From Rodentibacter caecimuris (GTDB lineage: Bacteria; Pseudomonadota; Gammaproteobacteria; Enterobacterales; Pasteurellaceae), in assembly GCF_024622045.1 (NCBI RefSeq), contig NZ_JANKBP010000004.1: a DNA stretch of 64,000 nt, one strand, 5' to 3'. A program made the translations under genes and the position numbers. Position 1 is the stretch's first letter. Each line of letters starts with the position of its first letter. Positions 36,135-43,705 of the stretch are shown one piece after another. A model generated the notes under the pieces. The model was not told where the DNA came from. It worked only from the letters and a program-made list of their open reading frames with translations, and searched no databases.

Positions 36135-36701
36135 ATGAGTAAAGAATTTGAGATCCGTTCTTCCACACTTTCAACGGATAAAGAAAATCAAAAATTAGTC
36201 GGTTATGTGGTTCGGTGGAATAGCCCCTCGGAAGTCCTATATTGCGATTTTGTCGAGCAATTTAGCCCGAATGCCTTTACAGAGAGTTTAAGCAGTAGCG
36301 ATGATGTGAGAGCGTTATTTGAACACGATCACACGAAACTATTAGGACGCACCAGTGCGGGAACATTGAAACTTGAAGAAGATTCTATTGGTTTGCGTTT
36401 TGAACTTACCCCACCTGAAACTACGCTCGGAAAAGATTTATTAATTAGCGTAGAACGTGGTGATATTCGAGGAATGTCTTTCGGTTTTTGGGCCAAAGAA
36501 GAAAAATGGAATTTTGACACCGAACCTTGTCAACGCACGGTAAGCAAAGCTGAACTATTTGAGATCACCGTAACAAGCATTCCGGCATATCCGGAAAGTA
36601 GCGTAGAAATTGCTAAGCGCTCGATGGTGGCCGCCAAAGAAAAAACACAATCAAAACCGACCGCACTTTTTAAACAATGGCTTGATGTGGTGGGGGCTTA
36701 A
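36135..36701 (+). CDS. HK97-family prohead protease
   Basis: A 188-residue assembly protease that cleaves the capsid delta domain. The core GYVVRWNSPSEVL, the catalytic His near 64 (ALFEHDHTKLLGRT), GLRFELTPPET and the catalytic Ser115 (RGMSFGFWA) are visible, followed by ELFEITVTSIPAYP. The longer frame from 36072 overlaps the capsid gene; the ATG at 36135 (MSKEFEIRS) is the sensible start. It contains one uptake signal near its 3' end. Confidence 0.93.
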   Translation: MSKEFEIRSSTLSTDKENQKLVGYVVRWNSPSEVLYCDFVEQFSPNAFTESLSSSDDVRALFEHDHTKLLGRTSAGTLKLEEDSIGLRFELTPPETTLGKDLLISVERGDIRGMSFGFWAKEEKWNFDTEPCQRTVSKAELFEITVTSIPAYPESSVEIAKRSMVAAKEKTQSKPTALFKQWLDVVGA

Positions 36702-36702
36702 T

Positions 36703-37941
36703 ATGTGGAATCCATTTAAACGAAAAGAACAACGTAGTGCGCCCATTGCTATTGATGAACTTCTCTCTTACTTAGGCGTATCTAATACCGGTGCAGGTGA
36801 ATTTGTCAGCCCACAAACAGCCGAAGCCTTGCCGGCAGTGATGAATGCGGTCACGGTGATTGCCAAAGCGGTCGCGTCTATGCCTTGTTATTTGTATCGA
36901 TTAAAGGACGATGGCCGAGAACGAATTTATAAACATCCGGTAGATTATTTATTAAATGAAATGCCGAATCGTAGCCAAACCCCGTATCAGTTCAAATATA
37001 CCATGATGCGCCATTGTCTTTTAACTGGCAATGCTTATGCGGTGATTGGGTGGGATAGCAAGGGCGAACCAATCAGCTTAATTCCTTATCCGCCAAGTTC
37101 GGTTAATATTTATCGTAAAGTCGGTGGTGAATATATTTATCAAATCATTGATTTAGACGGTAAGACCACAAACTATTTACAAGATGAAATCTTGCATTTG
37201 CGCCATTCTTCCCTTGATGGATTTATGGGACGTTCGCCGGTAACAATTTGTCGTGAAACAGTGGGATTAGGATTAGCCCAACAGAAACACGGATCAGCCA
37301 TTATGAAAAACGGATTGATGGCTAGCGGTTTAATTACAACAAAAGAGTGGCTAGACGAGGCGAAAGCGCAGAAAGCAATCAAAGCACTTGAACGTTACAA
37401 AGGCGCAAGGAATGCGGGGAAAACACCCGTTCTTGAAGGCTCAATGGAATATAAACAATTAGGTATGACAAACCAAGATGCGGAATGGTTACAAAGCCGC
37501 ACGTTTACTATTTCCGATATTGCTCGAATTTACAACATCAGCCCAATTTTTCTTCAAGATTATTCAAACAGTAGCTATGCCAATTTCAGTGAAGCAAGCC
37601 GGGCGTTTTTATCTCAAACTTTGCGTCCGTGGCTCACTAACTTTGAACAGCAATTAAAGGACGCGTTGATGATTGATTTAATGATCAATTCTTCAAAACG
37701 TTATTTGATTGAGTTTGACACAAGCGATCTTTTACGAACAAGTCAAAGCGAACGATTCAATAGTTATGACGTAGCAATTAAAGCGGGAGTGATGTCGCCG
37801 AATGAAGTGCGCAGACGTGAAGGCTTGCCACCTTATAACGGTGGAGATGAATTTAGCCAAGCATGGAAACAAACTGTAGAAGTTAAGCGCGGTGATGGTG
37901 GGAATCAGAAAACAGGGGTAAACGATGGCGAGAATAATTAG
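36703..37941 (+). CDS. Phage portal protein, HK97 family
   Basis: A 412-residue portal forming the dodecameric DNA channel at the capsid vertex. It begins MWNPFKRKEQRSAP; PQTAEALPAVMNAVTVIAKAVASMPCYLYR, NRSQTPYQFKYTMMRHCLLTGNAYAVI and the C-terminal VMSPNEVRRREGLPPYNGG are typical. The frame extends to 36610 inside the protease gene; the ATG at 36703, one base after the protease stop, follows a G-rich ribosome-binding site. Confidence 0.94.
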   Translation: MWNPFKRKEQRSAPIAIDELLSYLGVSNTGAGEFVSPQTAEALPAVMNAVTVIAKAVASMPCYLYRLKDDGRERIYKHPVDYLLNEMPNRSQTPYQFKYTMMRHCLLTGNAYAVIGWDSKGEPISLIPYPPSSVNIYRKVGGEYIYQIIDLDGKTTNYLQDEILHLRHSSLDGFMGRSPVTICRETVGLGLAQQKHGSAIMKNGLMASGLITTKEWLDEAKAQKAIKALERYKGARNAGKTPVLEGSMEYKQLGMTNQDAEWLQSRTFTISDIARIYNISPIFLQDYSNSSYANFSEASRAFLSQTLRPWLTNFEQQLKDALMIDLMINSSKRYLIEFDTSDLLRTSQSERFNSYDVAIKAGVMSPNEVRRREGLPPYNGGDEFSQAWKQTVEVKRGDGGNQKTGVNDGENN

Positions 37942-38281
37942 AGCCGGTATTTACAACAAGGTGATCACTATTCAAAAACGTAACTACAAAAAGGAACGAG
38001 AGAACAATACTTACGGCGCATCAACACCCATTTGGAAAGACGTTGCAGAAGTGCGGGCAAGTATTGAACCATTACAAGGGCGAGAATATTTTAGCGGCCC
38101 ATTCCAAATGGGTGAGAACATTATAAGAATCCGCATTCGTTATCAAGAAGGAATAACAAATAAAATGCGGGTTAAGTATGGTAAACGTCTATTTGATATT
38201 TATTCGGTTATTGATAGCAGAGAATCACACAGAGAACTGCAATTAATGTGTAAGGAAGGTGAAGCCTATGGCGAACATTGA
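37925..38281 (+). CDS. Phage head closure protein (SPP1 gp16-like head-tail adaptor)
   Basis: A 118-residue small beta-barrel protein beginning MARIIRAGIYNKVITIQKRN, with EVRASIEPLQGREYF and RIRYQEGITNKMRVKYGKRLFDIYSVID, as in head-closure/stopper proteins that plug the connector after packaging. It overlaps the portal gene by 17 bp and the connector gene by 14 bp. Confidence 0.88.
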   Translation: MARIIRAGIYNKVITIQKRNYKKERENNTYGASTPIWKDVAEVRASIEPLQGREYFSGPFQMGENIIRIRIRYQEGITNKMRVKYGKRLFDIYSVIDSRESHRELQLMCKEGEAYGEH

Positions 38282-38566
38282 TCTTGATGAAATCAAAACA
38301 TCGATCACGATTATGATGATTCATTGCTTGAAGGTTATAAATCCGCAGCCCTTGAGGTTGCACAACGCCATATCGGGAAAACCTTTGCCGATGATGAAAC
38401 GGATAAAACAATCCCTTTCTATGATTCTATTAAGATTGGTTGCTTAATGTATATTGCCTATCTCTATGCAAACCGTGAAGCAGTAACCGATACAGCTAAC
38501 CTTGCACCCGCACCCATGGCGATTAGTGCATTATGGGAAGTCTATAGAGAACCTTGCGCGTATTAA
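38268..38566 (+). pseudogene. Head-tail connector (HK97 gp6-like), frameshifted by one base
   Basis: The expected start MANIDLDEIKTSIT begins at the ATG at 38268. After about 14 codons the frame must shift by -1 (near 38310) to continue DYDDSLLEGYKSAALEVAQ, then IPFYDSIKIGCLMYIAYLYANREAV, ending at 38566. Restoring one G (ACG-GAT instead of ACGAT) gives an unbroken protein of about 98 residues, the usual gp6-like length. No slippery heptamer is present, so this looks like a one-base deletion or a sequencing error. If read from 38324 alone, the product lacks its first helix. Confidence 0.8.
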
Positions 38567-38575
38567 GGTGAATCT

Positions 38576-38938
38576 ATGCCATATCAACCGTTAAGACGTT
38601 GTTCCTTTCCCGGTTGTCGTAACCGGGTGAAAAGCGGGCGATGTGATGAACATCAACAGAAGAAACAAGATAACCGATTGCCGGCAAGTCAGCGCGGTTA
38701 CGATCATAAATGGACGAAATACCGCACACAATATCTAAAGCATAACCCGCTTTGTGTAATGTGTTTAGAGAAAGGAATCTACACACCAGCAACTGTAATA
38801 GACCATATTAAACCCGTAGAGAACGGGCAGGCTGATCCGTTGTTTTGGGTGCAATCTAATCATCAAGCCTTATGTCGTGATTGCCACAGTTATAAGACAA
38901 GAGTGATAGATAAGCGTGGTTATGGTGCGAAGAAGTAA
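38576..38938 (+). CDS. HNH endonuclease of the packaging module
   Basis: A 120-residue HNH nuclease, homologous in type to HK97 gp74, which works with the terminase at cos sites. Zinc cysteines C60-x2-C63 and C100-x2-C103 and the HNH residues His77 (DHIKP), Asn95 (QSNHQALC) and His104 (DCHSYKT) are present, plus an extra N-terminal Cys cluster (RRCSFPGCRNRVKSGRC). It lies immediately upstream of the presumed cos region and terS. Confidence 0.93.
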   Translation: MPYQPLRRCSFPGCRNRVKSGRCDEHQQKKQDNRLPASQRGYDHKWTKYRTQYLKHNPLCVMCLEKGIYTPATVIDHIKPVENGQADPLFWVQSNHQALCRDCHSYKTRVIDKRGYGAKK

Positions 38939-39264
38939 ATCAATCGTGGTTATATGGTAACGGTTGAACTATTCGTATAACACGAACACCTTATCATACA
39001 GGCAGCTAAGGAATGGTTATTATCACCATACCTTTAAAACAATCAGATAGACCGGGTGGGGGGAGTTTTGGAAAGAAAATCCGCCTTGCTAAGAACCGCC
39101 CCCCCAACTCAATTTTTACGCACGGCAATTTTTTTGAAAATATAGTAGCCGATCCAATTTTGGATCGGTCTCCTCAAATTTGAGGATAAACAACGAAACC
39201 AAAAATGGATTGGTTAAAGGTGAACGCAAAATTGCGTCGACCAAAAGAATCACAAGGAATATCA
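38939..39264. other. Candidate cos/packaging region between HNH and terS
   Basis: No gene is visible in this 326-bp gap. At 39054-39067 a G-rich tract (CCGGGTGGGGGGAG) and at 39107-39118 a C-rich tract (ACCGCCCCCCCAAC) form an interrupted inverted pair separated by about 40 bp. HNH- and terS-adjacent intergenic sequence is where cos-type phages of this family carry cosN/cosB. The exact cut site cannot be read from sequence alone. Confidence 0.45.
39149..39185. repeat. Tandem palindromes upstream of terS
   Basis: CCGATCCAA-TT-TTGGATCGG (39149-39168) is followed after 3 bp by CCTCAAATTTGAGG (39172-39185), two perfect palindromes back to back. They may be TerS-binding (cosB-like) sites, an operator for the terS promoter or terminator-like hairpins; the sequence does not decide which. 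Confidence 0.7.
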
Positions 39265-39624
39265 ATGACACGAAAAAAGATACCCAAAGCCCCCGATTAT
39301 TTAGACGATATAGCTAAATCACAATGGAAAGCGCATATCAAACAACTGATTGAACGGGGAGATATTCAAGACGCTGATTTAATCCACCTTGAAATGTACT
39401 GTACAAACTATTCTCTTTATCGGGCCGCAGTAAAAGACTTATCCGAACGAGGGTTTAGTATTACCAACTCACAAGGCACGGAAGCACGTAATCCGGCACT
39501 TACCGCCAAAGCAGACGCTGAAAAAATAATGATAAAAATGTCCGCACTTTTAGGCTTTGATCCGGTTAGTCGCCGTAAAACCCCAATAGATACCGAAGAA
39601 AAAGACGAGTTAGACGAACTATGA
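39265..39624 (+). CDS. Terminase small subunit, P27 family
   Basis: A 119-residue DNA-recognition subunit of the packaging motor, with KAPDYLDDIAKSQWKAHI, DADLIHLEMYCTNYSLYRAA and a C-terminal SALLGFDPVSRRKT motif, as in HK97 gp1-type (P27) small subunits. The frame opens at 39205, giving 139 residues, but AAGGA lies at a proper distance from the ATG at 39265 (MTRKKIPKAPDYL); both starts remain possible. It overlaps terL by 4 bp (ATGA). Confidence 0.88.
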   Translation: MTRKKIPKAPDYLDDIAKSQWKAHIKQLIERGDIQDADLIHLEMYCTNYSLYRAAVKDLSERGFSITNSQGTEARNPALTAKADAEKIMIKMSALLGFDPVSRRKTPIDTEEKDELDEL

Positions 39625-41288
39625 AAGCGTGGGAAATGTACGCACAGCAGGTTAAAAGCGGTGAAATTATCGCTTGCAAACGCATAAGACAAGCCGTGAA
39701 CCGTTACTTTCTAGACTTAGAAAACCCGAATTTCTACTTTGATAATGCCATTGTGGAACGGTTTATTAAGTTCTCCCGGTTATGCCCGCACGTTAAAGGA
39801 CCACTGCGAGGAAAGCCAATCGAGCTTTCAGACTGGCAAATCTTCCTGTTTGCGAATCTACTAGGCTTTAAATACAAAGACACGGAATTGCGTAAATATC
39901 GTTCCGCTTATGTACAAGTTGCCCGCAAAAACGCAAAATCAACCGTGGCCGCTGTGCTTGCCAACTGGTTTTTATTAATGGAAAACGGACAACAGGATAT
40001 TTACACCGCCGCCGTCAGCCGAGACAAAGCCCGAATTGTCTTTGATGATGCCCGTCAAATGTGCTTATTATCCAAACCGTTAAAAAAGCGGATCAGCATT
40101 TTGCAACACAAGATGATCAATCCCAAATCAAACAGCTTAATGCGACCATTGGCGGCTAAATCAAGCACCATTGAGGGAACAAATCCTAGCCTTGCCATTG
40201 TGGACGAATATCATTTACACCCGGATAACAGCGTTTATAGCGCCTTAGAATTAGGTCAAGGCGCACGCCCCGAAGGGCTTTTATTTGCTATCACCACGGC
40301 AGGAAGTAACACTATTTCAGCCTGTAAACAACATTATGATTATTGCTGCCAAATCTTAGAGGGAAACGAACAAAACGACAGTATTTTCATCATGATTTTT
40401 GAATTGGACGAAGAAAGCGAAATAGACAAACCGGAAAACTGGATAAAAGCCAATCCGAATATTGGCAAATCCATTCCTTACCTTGATTTTGAAAACACCA
40501 TTAAAAAAGCCCGTGGCATTCCATCTGAATGGGTAGAAATGCTCACTAAGCGCTTTAATGTCTGGTGTCAGGGAACAACACCGTGGCTAGGTGAGGGAAA
40601 CTGGGCGCAATGTGCAAGAGACTACACCGAAAGCGATTTACTCCATCAGGATTGCTATTTAGGGTTGGATTTATCCAGTACGAACGACTTAACCAGTCTT
40701 TGCTACACCTTCCCACAAGGGAAAAAAGTGCGGTTACTTACCCGCCACTATATCCCTGAATTTCAGCTTGAGAATGTGGCGAATAAAAACCGGGCCATAT
40801 ATCGAAACTGGGTGCGAAATGGTTGGCTTATTGCCACAGAGGGCGACTGTATCGACTATGACAAAATCCGAGACGATATTTTAAAAGATGCCGAAAACTT
40901 CAATATCAAAATGATTGGCTTTGACGTATGGAACGCCACCCACCTTAGAACCCAATTACAAGCGGCAGGGCTTGAAGTTGAACCCTTCCCACAAACCTAT
41001 CAACGCTTTAGCCCGGTGGCAAAAAGTGCGGAAGTATTGATTAATCGCCAAGTGATAGAACACCACGGCGATCCGGTGCTTGAATGGGCATTATCAAACG
41101 TCGTGATGGAAACAGACGCGAACGCAAACATTAAGCCAAACAAGAAGAAGGCAGCGAATAAAATCGATCCGGCAGTAGCTTTTTTAATGTCATTCGGAAC
41201 CTATCAGCTTGAATATGGCGATCTGATTTTTGAGTTATCAGAAGAACATAAACAAGCATTAGAGAATTTCAACGGAATAGATTTATGA
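39621..41288 (+). CDS. Terminase large subunit, HK97 gp2-like (Terminase_1)
   Basis: A 555-residue packaging ATPase and nuclease. The Walker A-like motif VARKNAKST (Lys106), Walker B LAIVDEYHLH (Asp195, Glu196), the coupling motif ITTAGSN and the nuclease acidic residues in GLDLSSTNDLTSL and IGFDVWNATHLRTQL are visible. It contains an exact uptake signal. It is translationally coupled to terS. Confidence 0.95.
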   Translation: MKAWEMYAQQVKSGEIIACKRIRQAVNRYFLDLENPNFYFDNAIVERFIKFSRLCPHVKGPLRGKPIELSDWQIFLFANLLGFKYKDTELRKYRSAYVQVARKNAKSTVAAVLANWFLLMENGQQDIYTAAVSRDKARIVFDDARQMCLLSKPLKKRISILQHKMINPKSNSLMRPLAAKSSTIEGTNPSLAIVDEYHLHPDNSVYSALELGQGARPEGLLFAITTAGSNTISACKQHYDYCCQILEGNEQNDSIFIMIFELDEESEIDKPENWIKANPNIGKSIPYLDFENTIKKARGIPSEWVEMLTKRFNVWCQGTTPWLGEGNWAQCARDYTESDLLHQDCYLGLDLSSTNDLTSLCYTFPQGKKVRLLTRHYIPEFQLENVANKNRAIYRNWVRNGWLIATEGDCIDYDKIRDDILKDAENFNIKMIGFDVWNATHLRTQLQAAGLEVEPFPQTYQRFSPVAKSAEVLINRQVIEHHGDPVLEWALSNVVMETDANANIKPNKKKAANKIDPAVAFLMSFGTYQLEYGDLIFELSEEHKQALENFNGIDL

Positions 41289-41359
41289 ACATAGAGTTAC
41301 TCAATATGATTGCTTATGCGTTCGCACTTTATTCCCTTTTTTATTATTGGAGTAAATAA
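41285..41359 (+). CDS. Small membrane protein, 24 residues
   Basis: The ATG at 41285 overlaps the terL stop (ATGA) and gives a 24-residue product with one hydrophobic helix (MIAYAFALYSLFYYW). The stop is 1 bp before the next gene. Tight coupling on both sides suggests real translation; the function is unknown. Confidence 0.5.
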   Translation: MNIELLNMIAYAFALYSLFYYWSK

Positions 41360-41360
41360 A

Positions 41361-41882
41361 ATGGCAGCAAAAATAGAAGGTTTAAAAGAATTACAGCTAA
41401 ACTTGAAACGTTTAGGGAAGGAAGTAACAAAAGATTCACGCAAAGCTGTGAGAAAGGCACTCAATATCGGAGCAAAAGAAGTGAAGAAAGCCCTAAAACC
41501 TGTAGTTCCTGTGATGTCTCAAAGTACCAGTTTTAGAGAAAAAGGCGTATTGAAAAAAAATATCCGGCATAAAACTAAATTGAAAAAAAATGAGGTGGAA
41601 GGAAAAACTGAAATATTTTTCGGAAATAAAAATAAATCAATAATAACGAGAGAAAGAAAGCGCAACCGCCGCACCGAAAAAGGAACATTATTAACCGGAC
41701 CAGTGAAAGTCTATGTCAATGATCCGTACTTTTGGCATATGGTTGATAGAGGAACAAAAAATGGAGTAAAAGCACAAAACTTCATTAAGAGAACCGAAAT
41801 CAGTGCGAAAAATAAAGTAGAAAACACCGTAAATGAAATATTTGAAGAAGAATTAAAAAAGGTTGTACAAAAATACAAATAA
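41361..41882 (+). CDS. HK97 gp10-like tail completion/joining protein
   Basis: A 173-residue protein beginning MAAKIEGLKELQLNLKRLGKEV, with RKAVRKALNIGAKEVKKALKPVVP and the later FWHMVDRGTKNGVKAQNFI that identify the HK97 gp10-like family, which joins tail to head in siphophages. The frame opens at 41310, but the ATG at 41361 with GGAG upstream is the family start. It is the last structural gene; its terminator follows directly. Confidence 0.85.
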   Translation: MAAKIEGLKELQLNLKRLGKEVTKDSRKAVRKALNIGAKEVKKALKPVVPVMSQSTSFREKGVLKKNIRHKTKLKKNEVEGKTEIFFGNKNKSIITRERKRNRRTEKGTLLTGPVKVYVNDPYFWHMVDRGTKNGVKAQNFIKRTEISAKNKVENTVNEIFEEELKKVVQKYK

Positions 41883-41884
41883 GC

Positions 41885-41912
41885 AAAAGCCCGTAATCAC
41901 TACGGGCTTTTT
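41885..41912 (+). terminator. Terminator of the structural operon
   Basis: AAAAGCCCGTA (41885-41895) pairs with TACGGGCTTTT (41901-41911) across ATCAC, 2 bp beyond the gp10-like stop. Confidence 0.9.
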
Positions 41913-41931
41913 ACTAACCGAACAAGAAAAT

Positions 41932-42024
41932 ATGAAATCCACCAACCGCACTTGGTTTGTTGCCAATGTGCTATTAAAAGTTTTCAATCTGGCGGCTTAC
42001 TCTTTCAAGCTCACCGCCAACTAA
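41932..42024 (+). CDS. Candidate small ORF, 30 residues
   Basis: The ATG at 41932 opens a 30-codon frame (MKSTNRTWFVANVLLKVFNL then AAYSFKLTAN) with a weak AAGAAAA site upstream. It includes an uptake signal. It could be a short ORF related to the Ash/Icd-type small phage proteins or a chance frame. The rest of the 41913-42164 gap shows only a tandem 10-bp repeat. Confidence 0.3.
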   Translation: MKSTNRTWFVANVLLKVFNLAAYSFKLTAN

Positions 42025-42094
42025 AGAACTATGCAAATATGCCTAAATACATAGTGCCGATATTATACAACAGCCCTTAATCTTGATAAATAGC

Positions 42095-42114
42095 CGTAGC
42101 TTATCGTAGCTTAT
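42095..42114 (+). repeat. Tandem 10-bp repeat
   Basis: CGTAGCTTAT occurs twice head to tail (42095-42104, 42105-42114). Related AGCTTATCG/ATCGTA strings occur at both ends of the island (about 34356-34375 and 50305-50325, in opposite orientation). Purpose unknown. Confidence 0.6.
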
Positions 42115-42164
42115 CAATGTTAAAATAAATCAATCATGTAGTTTCAATAGAGCAATTAATAATT

Positions 42165-42608
42165 ATGGAAATATCCGAATATATACCACATTTACTAACA
42201 GCTATAGGATTATTCGTATCTTTAAAGACGCTATATGCAGGTTTTTTTAATAAAAACATATCTGAAGAGAGAATTAAATGGAGAGAAAAAATAAGAGAGT
42301 TATCTCAAGAGATTATTATCTCTCAAAGTGAGCCTGAGTCAAAAAAATTAAAATTGTATTGTGAATTAGCAAATAGATTAAATCCAACAGATGAAGCAGA
42401 TAAAAATATCTTAGAGTTATGTAAGGAAATTCTCAATGAACAACCAAAAGAACGTAAAATTGAAGAATTTATAAATAAAACATCCTTACTTCTTAAAGAT
42501 GATTGGGAAAGATGTAAACATGAAAGTAAACTAAGATCAATCATTTTTTGTTGTAAGTATAAGTCAAAATATAAGAAGAGCAAGAAAGAATATAAAGAAA
42601 CGAATTAA
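42165..42608 (+). CDS. Hypothetical membrane-anchored protein (island cargo)
   Basis: A 147-residue protein with one N-terminal hydrophobic segment (about 8-28, YIPHLLTAIGLFVSLKTLYA) and a Lys/Glu-rich helical cytosolic part, ending in a very basic tail (KYKSKYKKSKKEYKE). I do not recognise the family. The gene is markedly AT-rich relative to the structural genes and sits between the packaging and regulatory modules, where satellites often carry cargo such as phage-defence genes; that role is only inference. Confidence 0.6.
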   Translation: MEISEYIPHLLTAIGLFVSLKTLYAGFFNKNISEERIKWREKIRELSQEIIISQSEPESKKLKLYCELANRLNPTDEADKNILELCKEILNEQPKERKIEEFINKTSLLLKDDWERCKHESKLRSIIFCCKYKSKYKKSKKEYKETN

Positions 42609-42627
42609 ATTTATATTTCACCAAATC

Positions 42628-42709
42628 AACGCACCTAGGCTGATCCCCGAAAGCAAGACACCTTATCTTGTTGGTGCGTTCCTATCATAAGGGAAAATGC
42701 GAAAGGGGC
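42628..42709 (+). ncRNA. Structured leader upstream of the next ORF, possibly c4-like
   Basis: AACGCACC (42628-42635) and GGTGCGTT (42673-42680) close a domain that contains a hairpin CAAGA/TCTTG (42654-42658, 42666-42670) and an unpaired GATCCCCGAAAG segment. The loop sequence CCTTAT (42661-42666) is complementary to ATAAGG (42687-42692), and CCCC (42643-42646) to the GGGG of the ribosome-binding site (42705-42708). This resembles a c4-type layout but the pairings are short, so it is tentative. Confidence 0.35.
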
Positions 42710-42713
42710 ATGT

Positions 42714-43313
42714 ATGGATAAAATGTTATCTATTGTTTTAAATGGCGTAAATAAAATACAAAAAATAACATCTGAATATGGGCTTACAGAAAAGGATTTT
42801 AATAAATCATTAGAAAAATGCATTAATATGTTTAGTGAATTTGGACTAGATGAGGATGATATACTTGATGACTTATTAAATAATGAAATAGATATATCAG
42901 ACACAAAGGAGAATGCCCTGTATTTTATAAATATTTTAGAAAAACTATTTTTAAATTTTATCTATAATAAAAATAAGTTAATAGGAAATAATTTAACAAG
43001 CGAGCATAAAGATATAGATAGAAAATATTTATTAGGGTTAAAAATGATAACCTCATCTATAAAGAAAGATATAAATGAGATTTTAATTTGCGCCAAAGTT
43101 TCACCAAAAGTTCAAAACCATATCAGAGGAAAAGCACCTAAACGCAAAAAACAATCCCAAATTGAAGCCGAACAGCTTGCTAAAGATATATGGGAGAAAG
43201 ATTCGAGTATCACTCAAGAAAATATGGCTTATCAACTCAAAGATAAGTTAGAGCTGAAACAAAGTATCCAAACAATCATCCGCTGGATTAAACCTTTTCA
43301 GCCGAAAAAATAA
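42714..43313 (+). CDS. Hypothetical protein with C-terminal HTH-like region (island cargo)
   Basis: A 199-residue acidic, AT-rich-encoded protein. The first 130 residues are helical and unrecognised; the last 60 (RGKAPKRKKQSQIEAEQLAK onward, ending TIIRWIKPFQPKK) are basic and look like a DNA-binding helix-turn-helix, similar to C-terminal segments seen in some phage-encoded hypothetical proteins. AAAGGGG lies upstream of the ATG. A regulatory or defence role is possible but unsupported. Confidence 0.6.
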   Translation: MDKMLSIVLNGVNKIQKITSEYGLTEKDFNKSLEKCINMFSEFGLDEDDILDDLLNNEIDISDTKENALYFINILEKLFLNFIYNKNKLIGNNLTSEHKDIDRKYLLGLKMITSSIKKDINEILICAKVSPKVQNHIRGKAPKRKKQSQIEAEQLAKDIWEKDSSITQENMAYQLKDKLELKQSIQTIIRWIKPFQPKK

Positions 43314-43330
43314 AAATTTACCAATGATCA

Positions 43331-43412
43331 TAAGTTGCTTTTGTATGTTGAAAAGCAACTTATATATGTTCAAAAGCAGTTTTTATACGTTGAAAAGCTG
43401 CTTATCCGTTTT
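43331..43412. repeat. 21-bp iterons upstream of alpA
   Basis: Three direct copies of TAYGTTSAAAAGCNRYTTWT-type sequence begin at 43344, 43365 and 43386, exactly 21 bp apart (two helical turns). The first forms a perfect inverted repeat with TAAGTTGCTTTT at 43331-43342, and a partial copy in the other orientation (CGTTTTTCAAC) follows at 43407-43417. A GTAACGTTAC palindrome lies at 43446-43455. These are likely binding sites for a regulator or replication initiator controlling alpA. Confidence 0.75.
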
Positions 43413-43492
43413 TCAACCTTCCAAAAATCCCTTCTAATACCACCCGTAACGTTACACAACCTCACAAATATTTAACTAACGGAAGGTATCTT

Positions 43493-43696
43493 ATGAACAG
43501 ACCTCAAACCCAACCTAAAAAATTAATCAGCAAAGCAGATGTATTACATTTAGTTTCTTTTGGTGGAACTAAATTAAACGAATTAGTTAAAGCCAAACAA
43601 TTCCCACAGCCGATCCGCTTTTCACAAAACTTTATCCGGTGGGATTTAGAAGAAGTGAATGCGTGGATTGAAGAACAAAAAGCCGCACGAGTTTAA
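43493..43696 (+). CDS. alpA: AlpA-family transcriptional regulator
   Basis: A 67-residue MerR-like excisionase/activator. KKLISKADVLHLVSFGGTKL forms the HTH, followed by FPQPIRFSQNFIRWDLEEVNAWIEEQ, the AlpA hallmark. In Gram-negative satellites AlpA activates or directs excision. GGAAGG precedes the ATG. The 21-bp iterons and a GTAACGTTAC palindrome lie directly upstream. It is the first gene of a plus-strand regulatory and replication operon. Confidence 0.92.
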   Translation: MNRPQTQPKKLISKADVLHLVSFGGTKLNELVKAKQFPQPIRFSQNFIRWDLEEVNAWIEEQKAARV

Positions 43697-43705
43697 GGAG
43701 GGAAT

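Noticed and set aside
43331..43412. CRISPR array
   Set aside because: The three 21-bp units are contiguous with no spacers and there are no cas genes; they are iterons.
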